Of a DNA stretch of 64,000 nucleotides, positions 1 through 8,311 are shown piece by piece. The stretch comes from an uncultured Alkalilimnicola sp. GTDB lineage: Bacteria > Pseudomonadota > Gammaproteobacteria > Nitrococcales > AK92. Under the pieces are notes generated by a model. The model was not told the DNA's origin. It was given only the letters and a program-made list of their open reading frames with translations, and ran no database searches. Position numbers and translations under genes: made by a program. The stretch covers positions 72,647 to 136,646 of the forward strand of contig CALGAN010000002.1 in the NCBI GenBank assembly GCA_937951875.1, written 5' to 3'. Numbering within the stretch: the stretch's first letter is position 1; each line of letters starts with the position of its first letter.

Positions 1-1166
1 AGCAGCCGTACCCGCGGCATGCCGGCGCTGCCGGCGCGCTCGGGCAGCTTGAGATGCACATAGCCGCGGTGAGCGACATTGAACAGGCTCTCCAGCGACG
101 GCGTGGCCGAGCCCAGCACCACCGGGATGTCGAGGCGGCGGGCGCGCACCACCGCCAGATCCCGCGCCGAGTAGCGGAAGCCGTCCTGCTGCTTGAACGA
201 CGGGTCGTGCTCCTCGTCGACGATGATCAGGCCGGGCTGCGCCAGTGGCGTGAACACCGCCGAGCGCGTGCCGATGACGATGCGGGCCGCGCCGTCCCGC
301 GCCGCCAGCCAGGCGTTGAGCCGCTCCCGGTCGGACAGCGCTGAGTGGAACACCGCCATCGGCGTTCGGAAGCGGTGGGCGAAGCGCGCCACCAGCTGCG
401 GGGTGAGGCCGATCTCCGGCACCAGCACCAGCGCTTGCTGCCCCTGCGCCAGCACGGCGTCGATCGCTTCCAGGTACACCTCGGTCTTGCCGCTGCCGGT
501 GACGCCATCGAGCAGGTGGCAGGCGAAGCCGTGGGCGCCACGCAGCGTGTCGCGGGCGGCGCGTTGCGCCTCGGTGAGCGGCAGCGGCTCGGCGTCGCCC
601 TGGCCGTCCAGGAGGCCGTAGCTGGGCGAATGCACGGCTTCGATCCAGTGCTTCTCGGCCAGGCTGCGCAGCGTCGCGCGGGCACCGTTGGCGGCGACGC
701 GGTCGTCGCTCAGCTCGCCGAGCGCGAGCTGGCGCAGCAGCTCGGCCTGGCGGGGCGCGCGGCGCGCCAGCTCGTCGGGATTGACCGCGCGGCCGGCGGC
801 GGTCAGGCGCCAGCGCACGCTCTGCACCGGCTGCGCCGCCGCGCCTTGGCGTAGCGGCGGCGGCAGAATGGTCTGCAGCACCTCGCCGGCCGGGTGGTGG
901 TAGTAGCGGCTGGCCCACAGCGCGAACTCCAGCAGCTCCGCTGGTATCAGCGGCGCGGTGTCGATCACGGCCTCGACCGGCTTGAGGCGGTGACGGTCGA
1001 TGCAGCTATCGTCGGCGTTGCCGACCACGACGCCGACCTGGCGGCGGCGCCCGAACGGCACCCACACCCGGGAGCCGGGAGCGAGCGGCGCGTCGCTCAG
1101 ATAATCGAACAGCCTCGGCAGCGGTGATGGCACCGCCACCTGCACGATGTGGCGCACTTCGATCAT
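1..1166 (-). CDS. priA: Primosomal protein N' (replication restart helicase PriA), N-terminal part; 3' end outside window
   Basis: PriA is a superfamily 2 DNA helicase that recognises abandoned forks and reloads the replicative helicase. The visible 388 codons begin MIEVRHIVQVAVPSPL, and the N-terminal DNA-binding part is followed by the helicase core: the Walker A segment GVTGSGKTEVYLEAI, then IVDEEHDPSFKQ (DEEH box) and LGSATPSLESL. The gene is open to the left edge, so the zinc-binding and C-terminal helicase parts are missing only because the window ends. ATG at 1166 is chosen because it matches the usual PriA N-terminus. The gene is divergent from the DnaJ-domain gene; the space between them carries DnaA-box-like sites. 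Confidence 0.95.
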   Translation of the reverse strand, partial: MIEVRHIVQVAVPSPLPRLFDYLSDAPLAPGSRVWVPFGRRRQVGVVVGNADDSCIDRHRLKPVEAVIDTAPLIPAELLEFALWASRYYHHPAGEVLQTILPPPLRQGAAAQPVQSVRWRLTAAGRAVNPDELARRAPRQAELLRQLALGELSDDRVAANGARATLRSLAEKHWIEAVHSPSYGLLDGQGDAEPLPLTEAQRAARDTLRGAHGFACHLLDGVTGSGKTEVYLEAIDAVLAQGQQALVLVPEIGLTPQLVARFAHRFRTPMAVFHSALSDRERLNAWLAARDGAARIVIGTRSAVFTPLAQPGLIIVDEEHDPSFKQQDGFRYSARDLAVVRARRLDIPVVLGSATPSLESLFNVAHRGYVHLKLPERAGSAGMPRVRL

Positions 1167-1513
1167 CACCGGCTCCCGGCGGCGGGGCGAGCGGTCCGCT
1201 TGAAGTAGTTTCTTAGCATGTTAAAAGTAACCCTGCGCCGCGGTTCGAAAATTCCCTGTTATGCACAACAGCCTGTGGATAAGTTTGTGGACGAATGCGG
1301 TGCGTCCATGGCCGCAGGTCGGCTGTGCGATCCGGCTCAGCGCTTCGCATACACCCCTGGTGGCCCGCCAGATGCTCTTTGAAAACAATCGCTTGCCAAA
1401 GCGACGGGCGAGCCGCCCCGAGCAAGCGCCGCCATGAGGCTCGGCCGGACGGCGATGTGCATAAATGTGGCTTCGATCGAGCCGCGGTTTCGCCGGACAC
1501 TTATACTGGAACG
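1167..1513. other. Divergent intergenic region priA / DnaJ-domain gene
   Basis: This 347-base gap has no convincing gene. Its left part (about 1200-1290) is noticeably AT-richer than the surroundings and contains two perfect DnaA-box matches and one partial match (listed separately). A TATACT hexamer at 1502-1507 lies just before the downstream start codon. The short open frames here have random composition. Confidence 0.7.
1259..1294. promoter_or_regulatory. Cluster of DnaA-box-like sites upstream of priA
   Basis: TTATGCACA at 1259-1267 fits the DnaA consensus TTATNCACA exactly. TGTGGATAA at 1274-1282 is the exact reverse complement of TTATCCACA. A third site, TGTGGACGA at 1286-1294, matches the same orientation at 7 of 9 positions. 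The first two boxes face each other with 6 bases between them. The cluster lies about 95-130 bases upstream of the priA start. Binding is inferred from the consensus only. Confidence 0.6.
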
Positions 1514-2098
1514 ATGTCCGATCTTACCGCTTCCGCGCTCGAATCGCTGCTGAGCCTGTTGCTGGAGGAGCTGCGCGCCCGGCCAGCGGGGCTGTCCGAA
1601 TATGAACTGCTGCGCCGCCTCGATCAGCGCGGGATTCCGCCGTTCGCCGGTGCCGATCTACAGCGGCCCGAATCGCTGTACCGGACCCATTTCCGGCTGT
1701 TCCACTGCCTGTACCTGTTGCAGGAACGGCTGCGGGCAGCCGGGGAGGAGCTGCACATCCATTGCCTGTCGATCCGCATCGGCCGGCGCGCGGAGGCCGA
1801 GCCGGGCGCTCTGGCCGCGCCGGATCCGCTGCGCGCTTACTACCTCGACGAGCGCAATCTCACCGCCGTCACCGGCGAGGAGGTGGAGGCGATGCTGGCC
1901 TCGTTCTGGCGCTGGTTCCATGCCCAGGACGCGCGGCGGGCGGCGCTGGCGGAACTGGGGCTGAGCGATCCGGCGTCGCCGGCGGAGATCAAGCGCGCCT
2001 ATCGCCGCCTGGTCATGCAGCACCACCCGGATCGGGGCGGCGATACCGCTCGGCTGCAGGCGCTCAACGCCGCGATGGCGCAGCTGGAGCAGGGCTGA
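1514..2098 (+). CDS. DnaJ-related protein with C-terminal J domain
   Basis: This 194-residue protein has an N-terminal region of the DnaJ-related type (about residues 1-130; LLEELRARPAGLSEYELLRRL near the start) and a C-terminal J domain with AEIKRAYRRLVMQHHPDRGG, which contains the HPD tripeptide that stimulates the DnaK ATPase. It probably works as a specialised co-chaperone; the substrate is unknown. ATG at 1514 fits the family length. There is almost no Shine-Dalgarno sequence, and a TATACT hexamer ends 6 bases before the ATG, so the mRNA may have a very short or no leader. The stop codon abuts the stop of the convergent gene with no gap. Confidence 0.85.
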   Translation: MSDLTASALESLLSLLLEELRARPAGLSEYELLRRLDQRGIPPFAGADLQRPESLYRTHFRLFHCLYLLQERLRAAGEELHIHCLSIRIGRRAEAEPGALAAPDPLRAYYLDERNLTAVTGEEVEAMLASFWRWFHAQDARRAALAELGLSDPASPAEIKRAYRRLVMQHHPDRGGDTARLQALNAAMAQLEQG

Positions 2099-2659
2099 TC
2101 AGCAGACGATCCAGGCCGATTCGATCGCCTGGTAGAGATCGCCGAACGGCGTGCCCGGGCAAGCGGCGTGGATGATCTGCGCCAGCGCGTCCTGCGCTTC
2201 CGGCTCGGGGCGGGGGCAGCTCTTGCGCATGAACAGCGCGGCGTTGACCGCGGCGTCGCGCCAGCGCTCGGACGGCGGCGACACCGGCAGGCCCGGCGGC
2301 AGATCCTGCAGGAACAGCTGCTGCTCGATCTGCTCGGCGTTGAGCTCGGCTTCCAGGATTTGCTTGCGCACCGCTAGGCCCTCGTCCTCCACGCCGCTCG
2401 GCGGCTGCCGCAGCTGGCGGCGCAGGGCGCGCATCGGCTCGATGATGTCGCGGTGCCACTCCAGGGCGCGGCGGATCGCCTCTTCCAGCTCGGTGGCGCC
2501 GAGGCGGCCCTTGCCTTGCAGGCCGGCCCAGATCGTGCCCAGCAGCAGGCTGATGGCCAGCCCGTAGCGGGCCTGGATGCGCAGGCAGGTGGCCTTGACT
2601 TCCTCCTGATCGTAAAGCTCGACGGCGAAAGTCCAGAGTTTGGCGGCTTCGTCTTTCAT
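2099..2659 (-). CDS. TIGR02444 (DUF2390) family protein
   Basis: This 186-residue soluble protein begins MKDEAAKLWTFAVELYDQEEV. It has the pattern of the TIGR02444/DUF2390 family: an alpha-helical protein with WTFAVELYDQEEVKATCLRLQ-like beginnings, found mainly in gammaproteobacteria. No catalytic motif, signal peptide or membrane segment is visible, and the function of the family is not known. It lies downstream of pntAB on the same strand, but a strong terminator separates them. It meets the convergent DnaJ-related gene tail to tail with zero spacing. Family assignment is from the N-terminal pattern and length. Confidence 0.75.
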   Translation of the reverse strand: MKDEAAKLWTFAVELYDQEEVKATCLRIQARYGLAISLLLGTIWAGLQGKGRLGATELEEAIRRALEWHRDIIEPMRALRRQLRQPPSGVEDEGLAVRKQILEAELNAEQIEQQLFLQDLPPGLPVSPPSERWRDAAVNAALFMRKSCPRPEPEAQDALAQIIHAACPGTPFGDLYQAIESAWIVC

Positions 2660-2707
2660 TGCTCGGTTGGCTCGGTCCAGGACGGAACCAGTTTAGCGTC
2701 GGCACCA

Positions 2708-2737
2708 TAAAAAAGCCGCCCGGAGGGCGGCTTTTGG
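2708..2737 (-). terminator. Intrinsic terminator after pntB
   Basis: An 11-bp perfect stem (AAAAGCCGCCC at 2711-2721 pairing with GGGCGGCTTTT at 2725-2735) with a 3-base loop, followed on the minus strand by a run of T. It sits 19 bases past the pntB stop codon. The A/T arms make it usable from both directions. Confidence 0.85.
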
Positions 2738-2753
2738 GAATCGCCTGGTCGGC

Positions 2754-4184
2754 TTAGGCGGCCGACTTCAGCGCGGCGAACACCTCTTCCAGCATCTGCT
2801 TGGCGTCGCCAAACAGCATGCGGTTGTTCTCCTTGTAGAACAGCGGGTTGTCGACGCCGGCGTAGCCCGAGGCCATGGACCGCTTCATCATGATCGAGGT
2901 CTTGGCCTTCCAGACCTCCAGCACCGGCATGCCGGCGATGGGGCTGTTGGGGTTCTCCTGGGCCGCCGGATTGACGATGTCGTTGGCGCCGATGACGATC
3001 GCCACGTCGGTGTCCGGGAAGTCCTCGTTGATCTCGTCCATTTCCAGAACGATGTCGTAGGGGACCTTGGCCTCGGCCAGCAGCACGTTCATGTGGCCCG
3101 GCATGCGACCGGCCACCGGGTGGATGGCGAAGCGCACGTTCACACCCTTCTCGCGCAGCAGCTGGGTGATCTCCGAGACGATGTGCTGGGCCTGCGCCAC
3201 CGCCATGCCGTAGCCCGGCACGATGATCACGTTCTTGGCCTCGCGCAGCATCTCGGCGGTTTCCACCGCGGAGATCGGCGTGACCTCGCCGGCCGGCTGC
3301 TCGCTGCCGCCGCCCGCAGCACCAGCGCCGGCGCCGGCGCCGGCGCCGAAGCCGCCCGCGATCACGCTGATGAAGTTGCGGTTCATGGCGTTGCACATGA
3401 TGTAGGACAGGATCGCGCCCGAGGAGCCCACCAGCGCGCCGGTGACGATCAGCAGGTCGTTGGAGAGCATGAAGCCGGTGGCCGCGGCGGCCCAGCCCGA
3501 GTAGCTGTTGAGCATGGACACCACCACCGGCATGTCGGCGCCGCCGATGGCCATCACCATGTGGATGCCGAACAGCAGCGAGATCACCGACATGATGATC
3601 AGCGCCGGCAGGCCCTGCTCGATGGTTTCGGCCTTCAGGAAGTCGTAGCCGAAGTAGATCACCACCAGCAGGGCGATCAGGTTCAGCCAGTGCCGGGCCG
3701 GCAGCAGCAGCGGCTTGCCGCCGATCTTGCCGGACAGCTTGCCGAAGGCGATCAGCGAGCCGGAGAAGGTCACCAGGCCGATCAGGATGCCGACGTAGAT
3801 TTCCACCAGGTGGATGGTGTGCTCAGCGCCGGTGTAGGCGGCGGCAGCGGCCGGATCGATGTAGCTGGCGAAGCCCACCAGCGCCGCCGCCAGACCGACC
3901 AGGCTGTGCATCAGCGCCACCAGCTCCGGCATCTGGGTCATCTGCACCTTGCGCGCCGCGTACAGGCCGATGCTGCCGCCGACCAGCAGGGCGAGGATGA
4001 TCCAGCCAAAGCCGCTGGGGGTGACGCTGGGGCCGAACACGGTGGCCAGCACCGCCAGCGTCATGCCGGCGATGCCGTAGAGGTTGCCGCGCTTGGCCGT
4101 CTCCGGATGAGACAGGCCGCCGAGGCTGAGGATGAAGAGAATGGCCGCCCCGATGTAGGCGACGGTGACTAGACCGTAAGACAT
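2754..4184 (-). CDS. pntB: NAD(P) transhydrogenase subunit beta
   Basis: Beta subunit (476 aa) of the membrane transhydrogenase that couples proton entry to hydride transfer from NADH to NADP+. The N-terminal half is a string of hydrophobic helices (starting MSYGLVTVAYIGAAILFILS), followed by the NADP-binding domain III with IVPGYGMAVAQAQH (about residue 321) and, near the end, GYAGVDNPLFYKEN and MLFGDAK, as in known PntB. The linker between membrane part and domain III is an unusual Gly-Ala repeat (about residues 278-292) encoded by tandem GCGCCG hexamers. Translated after pntA with a 21-base gap; ATG at 4184 is preceded by a G-rich ribosome site. Confidence 0.96.
   Translation of the reverse strand: MSYGLVTVAYIGAAILFILSLGGLSHPETAKRGNLYGIAGMTLAVLATVFGPSVTPSGFGWIILALLVGGSIGLYAARKVQMTQMPELVALMHSLVGLAAALVGFASYIDPAAAAAYTGAEHTIHLVEIYVGILIGLVTFSGSLIAFGKLSGKIGGKPLLLPARHWLNLIALLVVIYFGYDFLKAETIEQGLPALIIMSVISLLFGIHMVMAIGGADMPVVVSMLNSYSGWAAAATGFMLSNDLLIVTGALVGSSGAILSYIMCNAMNRNFISVIAGGFGAGAGAGAGAAGGGSEQPAGEVTPISAVETAEMLREAKNVIIVPGYGMAVAQAQHIVSEITQLLREKGVNVRFAIHPVAGRMPGHMNVLLAEAKVPYDIVLEMDEINEDFPDTDVAIVIGANDIVNPAAQENPNSPIAGMPVLEVWKAKTSIMMKRSMASGYAGVDNPLFYKENNRMLFGDAKQMLEEVFAALKSAA
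3325..3348. repeat. Tandem GCGCCG hexamer (4 copies) inside pntB
   Basis: Four perfect copies of GCGCCG encode part of the Gly-Ala linker between the membrane part and domain III of PntB. The unit length keeps the reading frame, so copy number could vary by two residues per unit without breaking the gene. Confidence 0.85.
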
Positions 4185-4205
4185 GATTGTTTCGCCCCCC
4201 AGGTA

Positions 4206-5795
4206 TTACTTGCGGAACATGGCCAGCATGCGCCGGGTCACGGCGAAACCGCCGAACATGTTGATCGCGGTCAGCGCTATGGCCAGTGCCGCCAGAGCGG
4301 CGATCAAGCCGCCGGGGCGACCGTTGGCCATGCTCTCGTTCAACGGCGGGGCGATCTGGACCAGCGCGCCGATGACGATGATGCTGGAGATGGCGTTGGT
4401 GACGCTCATCAGCGGCGTATGCAGGCTAGGCGTGACGTTCCACACCACCATGTAGCCGACGAAGCAGGCCAGCACGAACACCGTGAAGTGCCCGAGGAAC
4501 GAGGCCGGCGCGCCGAGGCCGATCAGCAGGAACGCGAGCGCGCCCAGGCCGAACAGGATGGCGATGTTCTTGGCCGGGGTCGGACCGCTGGGCTTGCCGT
4601 GGCCCTTGGGCGCCTGCTGCGCGGCGGCCGCCGGCTTGGCGGGTTGGGCCGGAGCGGCGGACAGCTTGGGCGGCGGAGGCGGCCAGGTGATCTCGCCGTC
4701 CTTGATCACGGTGGCGCCGCGGATCACCTCGTCTTCCATATTGACGTTGATCGTGCCGTCCTTGCTCTTGCACAGCTCTTCGAGCAGGCGCAGCAGGTTG
4801 GTGGCGTACAGCGTGCTGGACTGCTTGGCCAGGCGGCTGGGCAGGTCGGTGTAGCCGATGATGGTGACGCCGTGGCGCACCACCACCTCGCCGGGCACGG
4901 TCAACTCGCAGTTGCCGCCCTGCTCGGCGGCCAGGTCGACGATGACGCTGCCGGGCTTCATCGACTGCACCATCTCGGCGGTGATGAGCTTCGGCGCCGG
5001 CTTGCCCGGGATCAGGGCGGTGGTGATGATGATGTCGACTTCCTTGGCCTGCTGGGCGAACACCTCGCGCTGCGCCTTCTGGAAGCCCTCGCTCATGACC
5101 TTGGCGTAGCCGCCGGTGCCGCTGCCTTCCTCCTCGTAGGGTACGGCCACGAACTCGGCGCCCATGGAGCGAACCTGGTCGGCCACTTCGGGGCGGGTGT
5201 CGTTGGCGCGCACGATCGCGCCCAGGCCGGAAGCCGCGCCGATCGCGGCGAGGCCGGCGACGCCGGCACCGATCACGAACACCTTGGCCGGCGGTACCTT
5301 GCCCGCGGCGGTGATCTGGCCGGTGAAGAAGCGACCGAAGTGGTGGGCGGCCTCGATCACGGCGCGGTAGCCGGCGATGTTGGCCATGGACGACAGCGCG
5401 TCCATCTTCTGAGCGCGCGACATGCGCGGCACGCTGTCCATCGCCAGCACGGTGGCTTTCTTCGCGGCCAGTTGCTGCATCAGCTCCGGATTCTGGGCCG
5501 GCCAGATGAAGCTGATCAGGGTCGCGCCTTCGCGCATCAGCGCCACTTCCTCGGCGGAGGGGCCGCGCACTTTCAGGATCAAATCGACGCTGCCGTACAA
5601 GCTGGCGGCATCGGGGGCGATCTGGGCACCGGCCGCGCGATAGGCTTCGTCGCTGAAATTGGCCGCATCGCCGGCGCCGGTCTCTACCGTGACCGCAAAG
5701 CCCAGCTTGATCAGTTTTTCGACCACGTCAGGGACGGTCGCTACGCGCTTCTCGCCCGGAAATATTTCTTTTGGTACGCCTATGGTCAGAGGCAT
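4206..5795 (-). CDS. pntA: NAD(P) transhydrogenase subunit alpha
   Basis: Alpha subunit (529 aa) of the proton-translocating transhydrogenase, of the undivided E. coli type: an alanine-dehydrogenase-like NAD(H)-binding domain I (MPLTIGVPKEIFPGEKRVA at the start; dinucleotide fold VFVIGAGVAGLAAIGAA near residue 170), then a Pro/Ala-rich linker at about residues 375-405, then four hydrophobic helices. A strong GGAGGAG ribosome site precedes the ATG at 5795. It is the first gene of pntAB. Function is to supply NADPH from the proton gradient. The linker is longer in Pro and Ala than in E. coli, in line with the GC-rich genome. Confidence 0.96.
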   Translation of the reverse strand: MPLTIGVPKEIFPGEKRVATVPDVVEKLIKLGFAVTVETGAGDAANFSDEAYRAAGAQIAPDAASLYGSVDLILKVRGPSAEEVALMREGATLISFIWPAQNPELMQQLAAKKATVLAMDSVPRMSRAQKMDALSSMANIAGYRAVIEAAHHFGRFFTGQITAAGKVPPAKVFVIGAGVAGLAAIGAASGLGAIVRANDTRPEVADQVRSMGAEFVAVPYEEEGSGTGGYAKVMSEGFQKAQREVFAQQAKEVDIIITTALIPGKPAPKLITAEMVQSMKPGSVIVDLAAEQGGNCELTVPGEVVVRHGVTIIGYTDLPSRLAKQSSTLYATNLLRLLEELCKSKDGTINVNMEDEVIRGATVIKDGEITWPPPPPKLSAAPAQPAKPAAAAQQAPKGHGKPSGPTPAKNIAILFGLGALAFLLIGLGAPASFLGHFTVFVLACFVGYMVVWNVTPSLHTPLMSVTNAISSIIVIGALVQIAPPLNESMANGRPGGLIAALAALAIALTAINMFGGFAVTRRMLAMFRK

Positions 5796-6367
5796 ACGCT
5801 CCTCCCCAATAGATCAGTTGGTCCGCCGCCCAATCGTGGAACGGATTAGTTTCGCTTGTGCATCGTTAGCCGATGCCGGCCGATTGAAAAGTAACGAACG
5901 CGACAACCCGGCGGCTCCCGAGTCAACTTGTTCCTTACTCTTTGCGCCCTTTGTCGGCCGGAGCGACAGGCTGGGCGATACTACCGGAACAACGAGGCAT
6001 GTTGGAAGCGTTCCTGTACCGATACGGGATGCTAAGTTAGCGCTATCGCAGGAAAAGGGCGGTCCGCCGGGCCCTCCCGGGGCGGGGGTGCGGCGGCGGC
6101 GCGTCGGGCGCGGCGCTGGCCGCGGACCCTGGGCGGCGCGGCGAGCAGGGAGTGTTTTCAAAGGGATAGCTCGCCTGAGCCTTGCGCGCCCCGGCGGCGG
6201 CGCACGCGGCGTCGGCGACGGCCGGCGGGTTACGGTCCGGGCGGTGGCGTCCCATATTTAATGGAGGGCCGGCCGGCTCGATGCGAGGCGATATTTATAT
6301 GCCCGCATAATTGCCTTTTATGGGCAAACCTGGAATAAGCTAAGGCGAGCGTCGGCCATGATCAGAC
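5796..6367. other. Divergent intergenic region pntA / HNH gene
   Basis: This gap of 572 bases is the longest non-coding stretch in the window. It must contain the pntA promoter on the minus strand; a TTGACT hexamer is present (minus strand, near 5923) but no clear partner. Bases about 6058-6250 are extremely GC-rich with runs of C and G. From about 6280 the DNA becomes AT-rich and holds a candidate promoter for the HNH gene. Open frames here on both strands have Arg/Gly/Ala/Pro-rich random composition and no ribosome site. Confidence 0.6.
6311..6339 (+). promoter_or_regulatory. Candidate sigma-70 promoter of the HNH gene
   Basis: TTGCCT at 6311-6316, a 17-base spacer, then AATAAG at 6334-6339. 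Both hexamers match the consensus at 4 of 6 positions. TGCCC and GGGCA arms flank and overlap the -35 region as an inverted repeat. Support is by sequence match only. Confidence 0.3.
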
Positions 6368-7000
6368 ATGGAGAGCATCGTGCCGAGCCTAGAGCACCAG
6401 ATCCTTAGGACGGATGTCTCGGGCATGCCGCTGGAGTGGATCGACTACCAGGAAGCGGTGCGCCTGTACTACCTGGAGCAGGTGGCTTACACCTGCGGTC
6501 GGCTGCTCTATCGCATTCGCGGCGGCATCAATGCCGTTACCGGTCGTCGCAGCGTGCTGGAGCTGAATTCCATCATCGCCACCGAAGGCGCGATCCAGGC
6601 TTCGCTGCGCGCCAATCCCGACTATGTCCCGCCTCTGAGCAACAAAGCGCTGTTTCGCCGCGACGACCATCTTTGCATGTATTGCGGCGGCCGCTTCCCG
6701 GAGGGCATGTTGTCGCGCGACCACGTGCGGCCGATCAGCCGCGGCGGCCTCGACGTCTGGAGCAACGTGGTGAGCGCTTGCAAGCGCTGCAACAACTACA
6801 AGGGCAACCGCGAGCCCGAGGAATGCGGCATGCAGCTGCTGGCGGTGCCGTTCGTGCCGACCCACGCCGAGTACGTGTACCTGCAGGGCCGCCGCATCCT
6901 CGCCGACCAGATGGAGTTCCTGCGCGCCCATTTCCCGCGGCGCAGCCCGCTGCGCGAGCGGCTGCGCAACGTCGTTTCCGGGCAGATGACCCTGCTCTGA
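6368..7000 (+). CDS. HNH endonuclease family protein
   Basis: A 210-residue protein with a central HNH nuclease module at about residues 100-160. Visible elements are LCMYCGG (first CxxC pair), LSRDHVRPISRGG (the Asp-His that binds metal and activates water) and VSACKRCNNYKGNR (second CxxC and the Asn). Residues before and after the module are specific to this gammaproteobacterial subfamily. No methylase, restriction or phage gene is nearby, so it is probably a housekeeping nuclease of unknown target. It stands alone: divergent from pntA and convergent with the DMT gene. Confidence 0.88.
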   Translation: MESIVPSLEHQILRTDVSGMPLEWIDYQEAVRLYYLEQVAYTCGRLLYRIRGGINAVTGRRSVLELNSIIATEGAIQASLRANPDYVPPLSNKALFRRDDHLCMYCGGRFPEGMLSRDHVRPISRGGLDVWSNVVSACKRCNNYKGNREPEECGMQLLAVPFVPTHAEYVYLQGRRILADQMEFLRAHFPRRSPLRERLRNVVSGQMTLL

Positions 7001-7017
7001 GCGCGCGCGGCGGGCCG

Positions 7018-7956
7018 CTACGCGGCCGATCCGGCCCGCGCCGGCTTGGGCTTGTCCAGGCCGAGGTAGATCACCCCGCCCAGGATCAGCGCCGTGCCCA
7101 GCAGATGTACCGGCGTGATCGGCTCATCCAGCAGCAGATAGCCGAACACCAAGGTCGAGGCCGGTCCGACCATGCCCACCAGCGCCGCCTGCTCGGCGCC
7201 GATACGCCCCACGCCGGCCGCCAGCATGAAGGACGGCACCGCGGTGCAGGCCACCGCCAGGAGCGCGCTCAGGCCGTACACCGGCGCCGGCAGCGCCAGC
7301 ACGTCGAGCGGCCGCGCCAGCAGGAAGTGCGCGGTCACGCCGATGCCGGCGGCGGTCATGGCGTAGCAGGTGAAGCGCATGGCGCCGACGGCCGGTATCA
7401 GCCGCCCGCTGCCGACCATGAACAAGGCGTAGGCGGCTGCGCTGCCGAACACCAGCAGCCCGCCCAGCAGCACGTCGGCGCTGTACAGGCGCAGATCCTC
7501 GGCGAACACCACGGCTACGCCCGCGTAGCACACCGCGACCGCCACCAGCTCGGCCGGCCGGACTCGCCGGCCGAACAGCAGCCACCCGAACAGCAGCACC
7601 AGGGTAGGGTAGACGTAGAGAATGAGCCGCTCCAGCCCGGCGCTGACGTAGCGCAACCCCATCAGGTCGAGGATGCTGGCGAGGTAGTAGCCGCACAGAC
7701 CGAGCGCCGCCACCGCCAGCCACTGACGGGCGCTGAGCGCGGTCCGCCGCTCGCCGCGCAGCAGCCACAGCGCTACCAGCAGATAGATCGGCACCGCCAG
7801 CACCATGCGCAGGGTCTGCAGGGTGACGGCGTCGACCGGATAGTGGTAGCTCAGCTTGACGACGATGGCCTTGAGCGAGAACAGCACCGCGCCGCCGGCG
7901 GTGAGGAGGAAACCGATGAGGCGGCTGCTGAGACGGCGGGAATGTCGGCTGGGCAT
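7018..7956 (-). CDS. DMT-superfamily (EamA) transporter
   Basis: A 312-residue membrane protein with about ten hydrophobic helices arranged as two EamA repeats, typical of drug/metabolite exporters. The first repeat starts LIGFLLTAGGAVLFSLKAI, and the second has LLLDEPITPVHLLGTALILG, a common end motif of the family. The substrate cannot be told from sequence. A longer open frame begins at 8124, but ATG at 7956 is chosen because an AAGGAAG ribosome site lies just upstream and the protein then starts with a short basic segment and the first helix. Confidence 0.88.
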   Translation of the reverse strand: MPSRHSRRLSSRLIGFLLTAGGAVLFSLKAIVVKLSYHYPVDAVTLQTLRMVLAVPIYLLVALWLLRGERRTALSARQWLAVAALGLCGYYLASILDLMGLRYVSAGLERLILYVYPTLVLLFGWLLFGRRVRPAELVAVAVCYAGVAVVFAEDLRLYSADVLLGGLLVFGSAAAYALFMVGSGRLIPAVGAMRFTCYAMTAAGIGVTAHFLLARPLDVLALPAPVYGLSALLAVACTAVPSFMLAAGVGRIGAEQAALVGMVGPASTLVFGYLLLDEPITPVHLLGTALILGGVIYLGLDKPKPARAGSAA

Positions 7957-8311
7957 TGGGCTTCCTTGGTGGTCAAGGCGGGCCCGCCGGCAGCCGAAAC
8001 GACCACGGCCGCAGACGGTGCCCGCGGCCGTGTGGTGAGTGCTGGATCGAACCGTTCGGAAATCAACACGCACGACTGCCGGGGGCCGGAAGGCCCCACC
8101 ACAGTCGCTGGCGGGAAACGGCAAGGTCGATCATGCCTTCGAACATAGTACGGTCCGGTGTTGCGGTGCAATAGGCGGTCGGGCGCGCCACTGGAGGCCG
8201 GCCCGGGTGGCCGCGTATCCTTGCGCGCAGCCGGAGAAAACCCATGCATCGCGTCCGCTTCTCGATCCCATCCCGCCCGACCGGGCACGGCCAGGGAGGC
8301 CGCCGCCAGCC

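Noticed and set aside
1237..1259. A T-loop-like GGTTCGAAAATTCC, suggesting a tRNA
   Set aside because: The matching acceptor, D and anticodon arms are absent on both strands.
1167..1513. Chromosome replication origin
   Set aside because: DnaA boxes are present, but too few, and none of dnaA, dnaN, rpmH, mnmG or other usual origin neighbours is nearby.
5814..6161. A 115-codon minus-strand open frame in the pntA upstream gap
   Set aside because: No ribosome site, random Pro/Arg-rich composition, and it lies where the pntA promoter must be.
6436..8148. A 570-codon plus-strand open frame
   Set aside because: It overlaps the HNH gene in another frame and runs antisense to the DMT transporter; low-complexity Arg, Gln, His and Ala.
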